A stretch of DNA of 64,000 nt from Eriocheir sinensis (lineage: Eukaryota; Arthropoda; Malacostraca; Decapoda; Varunidae), in the NCBI RefSeq assembly GCF_024679095.1, contig NC_066531.1, positions 8,676,761 through 8,740,760 on the forward strand. Direction: 5' to 3'. The position numbers and the translations under genes are program-made. Of this stretch, positions 47,863-59,449 are shown in pieces. Numbering within the stretch: the first letter of the stretch is position 1; every line of letters starts with the position of its first letter. The notes beneath the pieces are model-generated. The model saw nothing but the letters and a program-made list of their open reading frames with translations. It was not told where the DNA came from and made no database searches.

Positions 47863-49624
47863 CTTCGTGACAGCCCCGAGGCGTACATCCAAGTGTCCCT
47901 TAAGGAAAATACTAATTGGGAGCAACTTGACTCCGTCATTGCCGCCTTGGGACGGACAAGCATAATTGCCCTCCCTTGCAAGGTGGGCAACACTTCACTC
48001 ACCTTAGCGGTTGACACAGGTGCCACAGTCAATGTCATATCCGACTCCGCTTACAGGTCACTGACACGACAAGCGAGTGGGGAAAATTGGCCGCTCCAAG
48101 AGAACGACCTGAATGTGATAGGCGTGACGGGCACCACTTTGGGAATCCTTGGGCGAGTACCACTAACAGTCAGCTTACATGAAAAAGTATGTCCCTTTCG
48201 AGATTTCTTTTATGTCTCTAGCAGGTTTGCTTTACCTGTGGATGGGATCTTAGGCTTGACCGCCATGAAAGACCTGCACATCGCCATAAACCCTGTAAGC
48301 AACGCGATCGTGTATCAAGGCCGACGCATACAGGGGTTGGTCAATCCATCGCCTCTGTCAACTGTAATCTCACCCTCAGAGGTGGAAAATGACCAACCCA
48401 CCACAGACTCAGGGGCTGCCACCGCCCAAGTGTCCCCTCTTACGGTCAAACCGCACGAAACCATTGCAGACTTGTGGCGGACAGTAACGGCAGTCGTAGA
48501 AGGTCCTCATATAGTTCCGGATCGTGCTGCAAAACTTGTTAAAATCCGTTTGTCTAACGCCCCTCCGGCGGGCAGTGATGTGTGTATCGACGGAGTTCCT
48601 CACGTACACCGCGTGACGGTGGAGGTAACTCTTGCAACAGTCAAGGAGGGAGGTTTTGCAGAGGCATTGGTAATAAACACGTCTGGATCCCCTGTATCCT
48701 TAAAACACGGTGTTCGATTATGCCAGTGTCTAGTGTATGGGAGAAATGTCGCCCCGGAACCAGCTGAATACCCTTCAGCCCAAGTTTCAGGCATATCCTC
48801 GGCGTGTCAGGCTTCTCCCGAACAAGACACAGCTCATTTAGAGGCGTTCCTAAAAGTTGCACACTATTCCGAAATTAAGCCAACCTTAGTCCAGCTTCTG
48901 GAGCATTATCGGGGGGCGCTTGCTCTACCAGGCGAGCCGCTTGGAGTTACGCAGTGTGCTGAACACAACATTAAGTTAAAACCCAATACAAATCCAATAT
49001 ATATCAATGCGTACAAGCTCCCCACAGTCAGAGGGAGGTGGTGCAACAACTTATCTCTGAAATGTTAGAACAAGGTGTCATCAAAGAATCGAATTCCCGT
49101 GGAATTCGCCCTTGTTCCTGGTTCCAAAGAAAGACGGCTCTTATCGTCCTGTGATTGATTTCCGGCGTGTGAACACCGCGACCGTGGATGATCATTTTCC
49201 GCTTCCCGTTCTTCGAGATCTTCTGATGTGTCTCAGTAGAGGAAATAAAGTCTTTACGAGTCTTGATCTGGTCAGTGGCTACTGGCAACTGCCCATGGCC
49301 CCGAGTCACGTGAAATAACGGCTTTCAGCACGCCTCATGGCCACTATGAGTGGACGAGGATGCCGTTCGGGCTCAAAGGAGCTCCTTGACCTTCCAAAGG
49401 ACAATGAACAGTATTTTGGTGACTTGCTGGGCAACTCTGTCTATGTGTATTTAGACGACATCATCATAGCAAGTAAAGACGTGCATGCACACATGGAAAC
49501 ACTAAAAGCAGTCCTACACAGACTTCAAGAGGTCGGATTAAAGCTCAAAATCACCAAATGTGAATTTTTAAAGCCTCGGATCAAGTTCTTGGGGCATGTC
49601 GTGGACGAATTCGGCATCCATACA
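47863..49624 (+). pseudogene. Gypsy-B protease-RT, unit 5
   Basis: Open from 47893 to 49068 (391 codons): the whole protease (DTGA) and linker up to the RT fingers. It breaks at the C-run of CTCCCCACAG near 49020, again near 49095 and 49300, and at CTCCTTGACC near 49385. YLDD is intact at about 49445-49460. Confidence 0.9.
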
Positions 49625-50573
49625 CCAAAACCTGCACTGACTGCCAAGCCTCCAAGGTGACGCGACACACACACTCCACCCGGCACCTTCACGCACGTCA
49701 CGGAGAGGTTCGACCATGTCCACATCGACCTTGTTGGTCCCCTGCCGCCCTCCGCAGGCCACCGCTATATCCTCACCTGCGTGGATCGTTTCACACGCTG
49801 GCCTGAGGCCGCCCCCATCGCTGACATCACTACGGACGCCGTCGCCACGCCTTCATTGCTACTTGGGTCTCCAGGTTCGGCGTCCCTCTCAGCCTCACCT
49901 CAGACCGCGGCGGCCAGTTCGAGGCTAACGTGTGGAACAAAGTCATGACCCTCCTCGGCATCCGCCGCTACAGAACGTCAAGTTATCACCCGCAGGCTAA
50001 CGGCATGGTCGAGCGCTTCCATCGCCAGTTGAAATCCTCCCTCATGGCCTACACCCAACGCGACAACTGGTCCCTGGCTCTTCCCTTGGTCCTCCTCGGC
50101 ATCAGGTCCTCCTGAAGGAAGACCTGCATCACTCCTCGGCTGAACTAGTGTACGGCACCAACCTCCGGCACCCAGACGAACTTCTAGCGCCCACACCTGA
50201 CACCGCCTCCTGCTGCGGCCAGGACTTCGCCGCCCGCCTCAAAGGTGCCATGAGGAGCCTCCAGCCGGTGCAGCCTCGCTCTTCCCCGAAGAAGACCTTT
50301 GTCAACCAGGACCTCGACACCTGCACCCACGTCTTCGTGCGCGTGGATGCCGTCCGGCGGCCCCTGCAACAGCCCTACCAAGGACCCTACCGCGTCCTGA
50401 GACGGACCAGAAAGACTGTCACGATCGACAAACATGGTTCTCAGGACGCGGTTTCCATAGACAGGGTCAAGCCGGCGTACCTGCTGGCCCCAGACCAGGC
50501 GCCCCATCTCTCCGGCGACGAAACGACACCGTCTGCACCAGTCCGCACCAGGAAGATATCGTTCCTTATTTGA
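49625..50573 (+). pseudogene. Gypsy-A integrase 3' fragment, unit 6
   Basis: Shared frameshift plus a lost C at GTCCTCCTGAAGG (about 50112), the same run that is short in unit 1. Confidence 0.85.
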
Positions 50574-50599
50574 AGTCACTGGGGGAGGGGGGGGATATT

Positions 50600-50978
50600 T
50601 GTAGCAGTGACCGCTTAAAACTTCGTGCTTCTTCCTCAGTGACATCAAGAAAACGAGTGCGGCAGCACAAACTATGTATTTTGTTATTGTATTCCGTTGT
50701 CTTGTATCGCGTCTTCATTGTTTATCTTTCTTGTACTCGTTTACCTTTGACTAACCGTCTATGTCCTTTTGTTGTCCACCGTTACACATTGTTATACACA
50801 TACACCAACACTTAAATGTTAACCTACACAAACAACATTCACACAAACGCATACACAAACAAACACCTATTTTATGTGTTGTCCTTGTCGTAATGAGCTG
50901 TGTATGTTTTGTCTGACGGATATTGAGTTTCTCTACCGGGAACCTATTACCATTTGAGAACACTCGCTACCACCAACA
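50600..50978 (+). repeat. Gypsy-A LTR, unit 6
   Basis: TGTAGCAGTG to CACTCGCTACCACCAACA, about 379 bp. Confidence 0.65.
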
Positions 50979-51281
50979 GAAATACAGATGAAGGAAGATT
51001 GTTCCAGAGTTTACCAGCGTGAGAGATGAAAGAGTGAAGATGCTGGTTCACTCTTGCATAAGGGGTTTGGACAGTATAGGGATGAGCATGAGTAGAAAGT
51101 CGTGTACAGCGGGGTCGCGGGAGGGGGGGAGGCATGCAGTTAGCAGGTTCAGAAGAGCAGTCAGCGTAGAGATAGCGATAGAAGATATAAAGAGAGGCAA
51201 CATCCCGACGGAATTTAAGAGGTAGAAGACTATCAGTAGGAGGAGGAGTGCTGATGAGACGAAGAGCCTTAGACTCCACTC
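50979..51281 (-). pseudogene. Antisense LINE fragment, unit 6
   Basis: Open on the minus strand, same reading as units 3 and 5. Confidence 0.8.
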
Positions 51282-52388
51282 TGTTTAAGCGCGAGTTAAC
51301 TATAGTATGTATCGTGGATCATTTATAAAATAAAAAATCCGAATAGGCTATTCTTTAGCTCACTACCGTCGCTCGAGGCACAAAAAACAGTTACTCTGCC
51401 AAGTTTGTACCCCACATTTGGCGATGGTAGGTGCACCTATTGCACTTCAATGCAATAAGTGATACTGTTGTTAATAGAAATGGATTGATCATTCTCGTTG
51501 TTTTATTTATTGGTAAACGAGAATATAAATGACCGATGCAAGGTTATCCTCTTTAAAAATATTTCCTGCATGAAAACCCTGCGAAATCAATCATAACTGA
51601 ACTTTTTTTTAAAATTCTGTTTGTATTACAATATTTGCTGAGTACCTGCTTTGGGTGTATCAGTTTCGCCTTTGACGTAATTTATCAAAGACATTAAAAG
51701 GTCAAGCATCTCGACAACCCGCCCTCCCCCTCAACACTAGGACGGCCAGGTGTTTGGGTCCGCTTCCAGCATATTACACTCCGCCCTCAAATGACTGCTG
51801 CATTTTGTTTGGGGTGGTCCAAGACCTTGGGTCCAAGACCTTGTGCAGTACAATTACTCTTGGAGGTGACATCAAAATCCATGCTATGGCATTGCTTAAT
51901 ACCATAAAATGTAGCCCTTGGTAGTAGTGCTAATTTGTGAAGATATCACACTCATCCCTTGAATAATGAAATTTTACCATAGAAAAATCCTTCAAAATTT
52001 ACTATAATTTCAACTGAGCGTTCTGAGGAAACAACTTACCTGAGCTGCTTTCGTTTTCACCCAGTGAAAGAAAGGACTTCATTGAATATTTTGTATTTTC
52101 CAGATTTTTTGTCTAGATGATCTGAACAGATTTGTGATTTTTTAATGAGTCAGTACTAAAAAACTGCTGATTTGCTTAGAAGGAAAATAATAGTAAATTT
52201 GCAGTAAACATAATCTGTATTTTGGACTATACAAAAGAAAAACGTAAGAAATCCGCTTAAACAGAAAAAAAAATCACTAAGATATCACAAAAACTAAGGG
52301 AGATATGCTTCTTTAAACTAGGAAAAACAAGTGCCGAGAAAAACGGTGTTTTAATTAAAGGGAGGGTGTTTAACTTGAGGGCGGACAT
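51282..52388. other. AT-rich spacer, unit 6
   Basis: Copy of the spacer with AAGTGCCGAG near 52330. No gene seen. Confidence 0.6.
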
Positions 52389-53031
52389 TTAAAGTCCCCG
52401 CGCTGTACTCACTGTTGAGTTCCTGACTACGCTGCTTGGTTTTCCGTGCCCGCACGGCCTCACGTTTTCTGTCACGGGTTTCAAGGTGTTTCTGCGTTAT
52501 TTTTGACACAGGACAACCTAGGAGTGGACCCAAGTGACTTTCCCCATACCCTACATTGTAGTCACACACAGCTTGTGCTACTGCGAACACCAATGTATTG
52601 CTGTTTGCGTTTTATATTTCGAGCAATATCTCCACACCTGAGAGTGGAGATGTTCGTTGGCATTCTGTGTTTTGCCAAGCAAACACCCACTCAACAGTTT
52701 GTCTGAAGTAAGTCTTTTGTACACAGCATACACCTTCTGTCTCATTTCGTCATTGAGAACAAAACTGACCTTCATTGTCTTGTGGCTAGGGGGTGTTTCA
52801 TTGTTGGCTATTGCTCTTTGATAAAAACACCAGCTATCCTGTGTCTTAGGACAGAGATAATGCCTGGGAGCCTCGTCCGTTGAGGTGCAGTGGAAAAAAG
52901 TTGACAAAATATCTTGTCTCATGTTTTCCACTGTTCCATTCATGTTTCTTCTGACAGCAATGCCATAGTACTGCGTCAGCTTTGTTATTACATTGTCTGT
53001 CAATTTCCCTTTGCCACCCATGTCCTTCATT
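52389..53031 (-). pseudogene. Mutator-like transposase C-terminal exon, unit 6
   Basis: Open from GGKGKLTD through GKTQNANEH, then broken by a T-run one base short near 52611. The 3' end has the same shorter runs as unit 5. This copy is the one physically nearest to the N-terminal exon at 59080-59414. Confidence 0.8.
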
Positions 53032-53146
53032 CTAATGTTATAGTAGGATATCAATGTATTATTATTATTTAATATCACCACGAATTAGGCATACAATTGT
53101 CAATGGAAAAACCCCACGACAGATAGATCACGCCACCTTATAGGAA

Positions 53147-53412
53147 TGTCGTCCGTCAGTGTTTACCGTCTCAGTTTTGTATACTTAGCACTCCGATGGT
53201 GCGTGGAGGTCACCTTGACATACGTGACCAATTGTAACAATTATTTTCCAACCTGTAACTCGCGACTCCTTCACGAGAGTCCGACTGACACACAACGACA
53301 GTCGCTCTCGCTCCGTCGCTTCTTGTACATAAAGGCTACGAATATAATTCGCCTTAAGGAAGCTGAAGTCTTAATCAACACCCTTTAAACGCCCCCCGAC
53401 AAGCCCGTTACA
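53147..53412 (+). repeat. Gypsy-B LTR (putative), unit 6
   Basis: 266 bp, same ends. This is the LTR contiguous with the longest Gypsy-B copy (to 59079). Confidence 0.55.
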
Positions 53413-53575
53413 TTTGGTTGGCAGCGGTCACCCCGCGCCTGTGCCTTCGCTACCTCGTTCTCCTCCAAGCCACGAGAACTCACCAACAAACTCCGGGGAC
53501 AGGCGTACAAGGGAAGAAGGAGTCAACGCACCTGCCGTCCGCGGCACCGCACCTGCCGTCCGCGGCAACGCACAA

Positions 53576-54325
53576 GGCGCCAGCTACAAGCATCTCACAA
53601 GTCGCCACCTACGTGCAACTCACAAGGCGCCAGCTACAAGCATCTCACAAGTCGCCACCTACGTGCAACTCACAAGGCGCCAGCTACAAGCATCTCCCAA
53701 GTCGCCACCTACGTGCAACTCACACGGCGCCAGCTACAAGCATCTCCCAAGTCGCCACCTACGTGCAACTCACATGGCGCCAGCTACAAGCATCTCACAA
53801 GTCGCCACCTACGTGCAACTCACACGGCGCCAGCTACAAGCATCTCACAAGTCGCCACCTACGTGCAACTCACACGGCGCCAGCTACAAGCATCTCACAA
53901 GTCGCCACCTACGTGCAACTCACACGGCGCCAGCTACAAGCATCTCACAAGTCGCCACCTACGTGCAACTCACACGGCGCCAGCTACAAGCATCTCACAA
54001 GTCGCCACCTACGTGCAACTCACATGGCGCCAGCTACAAGCATCTCACAAGTCGCCACCTACGTGCAACTCACACGGCGCCAGCTACAAGCATCTCACAA
54101 GTCGCCACCTACGTGCAACTCACACGGCGCCAGCTACAAGCATCTCACAAGTCGCCACCTACGTGCAACTCACACGGCGCCAGCTACAAGCATCTCACAA
54201 GTCGCCACCTACGTGCAACTCACACGGCGCCAGCTACAAGCATCTCACAAGTCGCCACCTACGTGCAACTCACACGGCGCCAGCTACAAGCATCTCACAA
54301 GTCGCCACCTACGTGCAACTCACAA
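53576..54325 (+). repeat. 50-bp minisatellite, unit 6 (15 exact-length copies)
   Basis: Exactly 750 bp with no indel, and ATGG variants at monomers 5 and 10. It is the cleanest 15-copy array, so probably closest to the ancestral state. Edge monomers follow to about 54540. Confidence 0.97.
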
Positions 54326-54540
54326 GGCGCCATCTACAAGCCTCGAGCACACCAGCTATAAGCAACTCTACAGGCGTCCAGCCTACAAGCCTCGAGCACT
54401 CCAGCTACAAGCCTACAGGCTCTACAGCCTACAAGCCTCGAGCACACCAGCTTCAAGCAAATCTACAGGCGTCAAGCCTACAAGCCCCGAGCACACCCAC
54501 AGGCCTACGCAGCCGATAGCGAGGGCCACAATCTACAAGC

Positions 54541-55627
54541 CGCTCCCCCGCTTCAAGCCAGCACTGCTACGTACCCTGCAAGCCACTCCACGGTACGGCA
54601 GAGGTATTCACACCTGCAACGAGGAGGCACACCCGCTGACCTTGGGACACCCCGCATGCCCCTCGCTCCACAGCTGGCGGCACCACCGCCGCTGCCGGGA
54701 GCATCGGCCCAAACCTCTTCCGGCAAACAGTCAGCATGGGTACCCGCGGACATCTCCCGGTGACTGCAAGCTGTTCCCACTACCGTTTCTTGCAAGGCGT
54801 CTTCTCAAGAGGTTACACACCCAAGTCGTCTTCTCTGCCACAGCCGCCCATCTCTTACTATAACAAGGACGACGCGGCTATCATACGTCTGGCGGCAGTG
54901 TACCGGCTCCCGCACCGCGGCCGCTCATTTTGCTGGGTCAGCAGTTTTTCAACCTCCATTGCGAGTCCTCCGCTGTCAGCCCATCCTCACCTCTCATCGC
55001 CGCTGTGGCCGCGGCCGAGGTTTCCTGACGCGCCTACAACGACTGCACGTCCCCCAGGGCATCACAAGCCGTCGCCCTCTCCACTACATCTGCTGATTAA
55101 TCTTGGCATTTGTGGATATTCCATTCTTGTCCAAATATGCCGACTCGGCTTATTTTCATTATTATCCGTGCAGAGGCACGATTTTTTATTTCTGTGTTCC
55201 TAACACTGTTCTTCAGTCATAATTGTGAGAGTAACGTTCATTCGCATACGATATTGATTCTTTCTTATTGTTTGCTAGCGTGTCTATTGAGTATAGTGTG
55301 AGTTCCCTGATCAAATTTAATCTTCATCAGTGTGCCCTGCCTCCGTTTTCTTTTCACCGCTCGAGAGAAAACGTGAGCTTCATTGGTATACTCACTTAAC
55401 ATACAACTTTGTTTATATAGTTATTCTTTCTATATATACCCATATCATTAGGGCATTCCATTATAACCTTAACTTCTATTACGTCTATACAGGCACCTTG
55501 CTCGCCATTCTTTCTTGCCTTTTAGGGTTTTCAATGCAAACTATTCATTCCTACACGTTCCGTTTATTGGTTCATATTTACAGCTCTCAACATATGCTCC
55601 TCTTTTGTGAATGGTATACACAATAGT
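54541..55627. other. Gypsy-B leader, unit 6
   Basis: Copy of the leader; the private change CCGCTGTCAGCC is near 54971. No supported gene. Confidence 0.6.
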
Positions 55628-56846
55628 AGGAAAAAAGACAATCTCGCTAAACTCGGCGACACCTATAAACAGTTGGCTCGTCCTTCAAGTGAGGAGGAAT
55701 TGGAGCAAGGTGCAAACACCGGTGATTTAAATGTGGTGAATTTGCGATCGGGGGCTACGTACTCTTCCTCCCAAGGGATAGCGCCCCTTCACCTTCAGAA
55801 TCGTCTGAATACTTAACCCCCACTCGGCCGAACACAATGCCTGTCGATCCACCTCCCCCTCCTCCTCCTGGGGCCCCACACCACTTCCCCCCGCCCCCGA
55901 TTCGGGTCATTCCAACTCACGCCAGTATTCGACAATTCTCGGGAGGCGAGACCGATTTTTCGGCGCGACAGTTTTTAGATTTGAGTGAATCTGCCATCGT
56001 AAATTCCTCCATTACGGAAGATCATGATAAAATCGCTTTCATTCGGTCACGGTTACTTCCAGGCTCTCGGGCACTGAATTTGATGCAGTCCTCAGCGTTC
56101 GCTTCGGGGGACATTGGTGTAAACTATGAGGTTTTTAAAGGAAATTTCATTAAAATCTTCGGGGGCGGGAGTAAACCAAGCATCGTTAGACAGATGGCGC
56201 ACACGGTTGAGTCCCTCCAAAAAAATTCCTCAACAAAGCCGATTTGGGACGCCATGATTGAGGCAAATCAGCTGGCGGTTGACTGTGTCAAGAGCTTGGA
56301 AGACGCGCTCTGGCTTCCAGGGGGCTGTATGCAAAAGCACCAGGTGAAGACAGCTTTCGAGTTGTTTTTTTACTTATTTCATATTTCAGAGAAGAACCGC
56401 CGTTCTGCCCTCCCTTTGGCCTTCAAACCGAGCGGGAAGTTGGTTGACTTCGTCTCAGAGTTAGAGGTCAAGGTTCAGGAACACCCTCACCATCAACCCC
56501 TCGCCCCAGCTGCAGCATTGCAGGCACAAAGTAAGGCATCTCTCACATGTAGTGTTTGCAAACAATCAGGACATGCTGAGCATTCTTGTTTCATGAAACG
56601 TAGGAGTCAACACATTCAAGACAGGGCTCAGATAGGAGGTCAGGAGCTTACAGGGGCGGGCATCATTCATCACACAGGAACCCTAGGCCAAACCATCAGC
56701 GGAAGGCTGCCTTTTGCCATATCCACGGGAATTGTTTTCATGATTCAGACAGTTGTTCTGCAATACAAAAGGCCAAGGAGGTACAGAAGTACAAGTCCTC
56801 AGCGGACAGTAAACCACACTCCTCTTCTCAGAATAAAAAGACATGA
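55628..56846 (+). pseudogene. Gypsy-B gag, unit 6 (start codon lost)
   Basis: The position of the ATG in other copies reads AGG here (55628-55630), amid several nearby mismatches. From 55837 the frame is open past 56600, with the first knuckle altered but retained (CSVCKQSGHAEHSC). A lost base pair of G residues near 56603 then shifts it. Confidence 0.85.
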
Positions 56847-59079
56847 CTTCGTGACAGCCCCGAGGCGTACATCCAAGTGTCCCTTAAGGAAAATACTAAT
56901 TGGGAGCAACTTGACTCCGTCATTGCCGCCTTGGGACGGACAAGCATAATTGCCCTCCCTTGCAAGGTGGGCAACACTTCACTCACCTTAGCGGTTGACA
57001 CAGGTGCCACAGTCAATGTCATATCCGACTCCGCTTACAGGTCACTGACACGACAAGCGAGTGGGGAAAATTGGCCGCTCCAAGAGAACGACCTGAATGT
57101 GATAGGCGTGACGGGCACCACTTTGGGAATCCTTGGGCGAGTACCACTAACAGTCAGCTTACATGAAAAAGTATGTCCCTTTCGAGATTTCTTTTATGTC
57201 TCTAGCAGGTTTGCTTTACCTGTGGATGGGATCTTAGGCTTGACCGCCATGAAAGACCTGCACATCGCCATAAACCCTGTAAGCAACGCGATCGTGTATC
57301 AAGGCCGACGCATACAGGGGTTGGTCAATCCATCGCCTCTGTCAACTGTAATCTCACCCTCAGAGGTGGAAAATGACCAACCCACCACAGACTCAGGGGC
57401 TGCCACCGCCCAAGTGTCCCCTCTTACGGTCAAACCGCACGAAACCATTGCAGACTTGTGGCGGACAGTAACGGCAGTCGTAGAAGGTCCTCATATAGTT
57501 CCGGATCGTGCTGCAAAACTTGTTAAAATCCGTTTGTCTAACGCCCCTCCGGCGGGCAGTGATGTGTGTATCGACGGAGTTCTCACGTACACCGCGTGTC
57601 GGTGGAGGTACCGCTTGCAACAGTCACGGAGGGAGGTTTTGCAGAGTCATTGGTAATACACCCGTCTGGATCCCCTGTATCCTTAAAACACGGTGTTCGA
57701 TTATGCCAGTGTCTAGTGTATGGGAGAAATGTCGCCCCGGAACCAGCTGAATACCCTTCAGCCCAAGTTTCAGGCATATCCTCGGCGTGTCAGGCTTCTC
57801 CCGAACAAGACACAGCTCATTTAGAGGCGTTCTAAAAGTTGCACACTATTCCGAAATTAAGCCAACCTTAGTCCAGCTTCTGGAGCATTATCGGGGGCGC
57901 TTGCTCTACCAGGCGAGCCGCTTGAGTTACGCAGTGTGCTGAACACCACATTAAGTTAAAACCCAATACAAATCCTGTATATATCAATGCGTACAAGCTC
58001 CCCCACAGTCAGAGGGAGGTGGTGCAACAACTTATCTCTGAAATGTTAGAACAAGGTGTCATCAAAGAATCGAATTCACCGTGTAATTCGCCCTTGTTCC
58101 TGGTTCCAAAGAAAGACGGCTCTTATCGTCCTGTGATTGATTTCCGGCGTGTGAACACCGCGACCGTGGATGATCATTTTCCGCTTCCCGTTCTTCGAGA
58201 TCTTCTGATGTGTCTCGGTAGAGGAAATAAAGTCTTTACGAGTCTTGATCTGGTTAGTGGCTACTGGCAACTGCCCATGGCCCCCGAGTCACGTGAAATA
58301 ACGGCTTTCAGCACGCCTCATGGCCACTATGAGTGGACGAGGATGCCGTTCGGCTCAACGGCGCTCCCTTGACCTTCCCACGGACAATGAACAGTAATTT
58401 TGGTGACTTGCTGGGCAACTCTGTCTATGTGTATTTAGACGACATCATCATAGCAAGTAAAGACGTGCATGCACACATGGAAACACTAAAAGCAGTCCTA
58501 CACAGACTTCAAGAGGTCGGATTAAAGCTCAAAATCACCAAATGTGAATTTTTAAAGCCTCGGATCAAGTTCTTGGGGCATGTCGTGGACGAATTCGGCA
58601 TCCATACAGTGGACGACAAAATAAAGGCTATTGCCGAGTTCCCTCAGCCAACGTCTGCGGACAAGGTACGGTCTTTCTTGGGTGTCGCAGGTTATTACAG
58701 GCCTTTCATTAAGGACTTCGCAGCTCGCGCGAGTCCCCTAACCCATCTTTTAAAGAAAGACGTACCATTTCAGTGGCTCCCAGCTCAACAAACGAGTTTT
58801 GAGGATTTAAAGAAAGCGCTTACACAGGCTCCGGTCCTTGTCTTTCCGGATTTCAAGGACCCCTTTCAGCTTTGTACCGACGCTTCGGCTAGTGGAGTAG
58901 GAGCCGCGCTGATGCAAACAGATATGTCCGGCAAAAAGCATGTGATAGCGTTCGCCAGTCGAGTACTTACAGCTCCGGAAAAGAACTATTCTGTTACCCA
59001 CCTAGAGGCTCTTGCCATTGTGTGGGCTCTGAAGCATTTTCGTGACATTGTGATGGGGTACAAAATTGTGGTGTTTACG
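56847..59079 (+). pseudogene. Gypsy-B protease-RT-RNase H, unit 6 (only copy extending past the joint)
   Basis: Protease (LAVDTGATVNVIS) is open at 56877-57580. Breaks near 57580, 57832, 57895 and 58355 coincide with mismatch clusters. From 58333 the frame is open through YVYLDDIIIAS, the RT thumb region (AIAEFPQPTSADKVRSFLGV) and RNase H (LCTDASASGVGAALMQ and THLEALAIVWALKHF), ending at VVFT (about 59079). RNase H DH, the integrase and the 3' LTR are absent, and Mutator-like DNA follows. It shows what the other five units lost at the joint. Confidence 0.92.
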
Positions 59080-59414
59080 AGTTTCACTTTTCCATAACAT
59101 TTACCACAAGACAAATTTGCTGCAGCCTCTTCTAGTTCCCTTTTCTCAATGATGATACATTCTCTGTCCACAGACACACAAGGCTCTGGAGATGCAAGCA
59201 TCACTTTCCTCCTCTTGGCACTAGACATCTCTGACAATGTAGGGGTGGAGGTGGAGGGGGTGGAGGGTGCAGTGGCCAGCGTGGGTGACGAGTTATCAGT
59301 TTCATTCTCACTCCTATTTCTCTTTCTCCTTTCTTGGTCTTTCTTCCTTTTTGCTTCCCTGGCCTTCTCCAGGTTCCCGCGTCGATGCTGGGCAGATTTC
59401 GTAACTCCACCCAT
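59080..59414 (-). pseudogene. Mutator-like transposase, N-terminal exon (partial)
   Basis: On the minus strand an ATG at 59412-59414 opens MGGVTKSAQHRRGNLEKARE, then a Lys/Arg-rich stretch, a Ser/Thr/Pro-rich spacer, and ECIIIEKRELEEAAANLSC with a CGKC pair. This matches the usual beginning of Mutator-like domain proteins: basic N-terminus, then a short Cys-rich start of the domain. The exon ends at KVKL, where Gypsy-B RNase H DNA is fused. The C-terminal exon is in each unit to the left on the same strand. The middle of the protein, by family length roughly 250 residues, is missing. Confidence 0.65.
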
Positions 59415-59449
59415 GCTTCCGACCAAGCAAGAAATGAATGACAGATAGA

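Larger units (their letters stand above)
40651..49624 (+). repeat. Tandem unit 5 (8974 bp)
   Basis: Same composition and joints. It shares with unit 6 a shorter T-run (CACGATTTTTTATT), GCCCATCCTCACC, and ATTTAAAGTCCCCGCG at the Mutator-like stop, so these two are the closest pair. Confidence 0.95.
49625..58608 (+). repeat. Tandem unit 6 (8984 bp, right-most)
   Basis: The last copy. Its right end is not a joint: Gypsy-B RT continues natively past CCATACA into GTGGACGACAAAATAAAGGC. Clusters of private mismatches occur near 55611-55672, 57585-57662 and 58355-58400. Confidence 0.95.

Noticed and set aside
4871..58608. Array produced by retrotransposition of a chimeric RNA.
   Set aside because: The units include antisense exons, an internal LTR of each element and no common LTR or poly(A) ends at the joints; single-copy flanks fit in-place duplication better.
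53147..59079. A complete Gypsy-B element in the last unit.
   Set aside because: It ends in RNase H; the integrase, polypurine tract and 3' LTR are absent and unrelated antisense coding follows.
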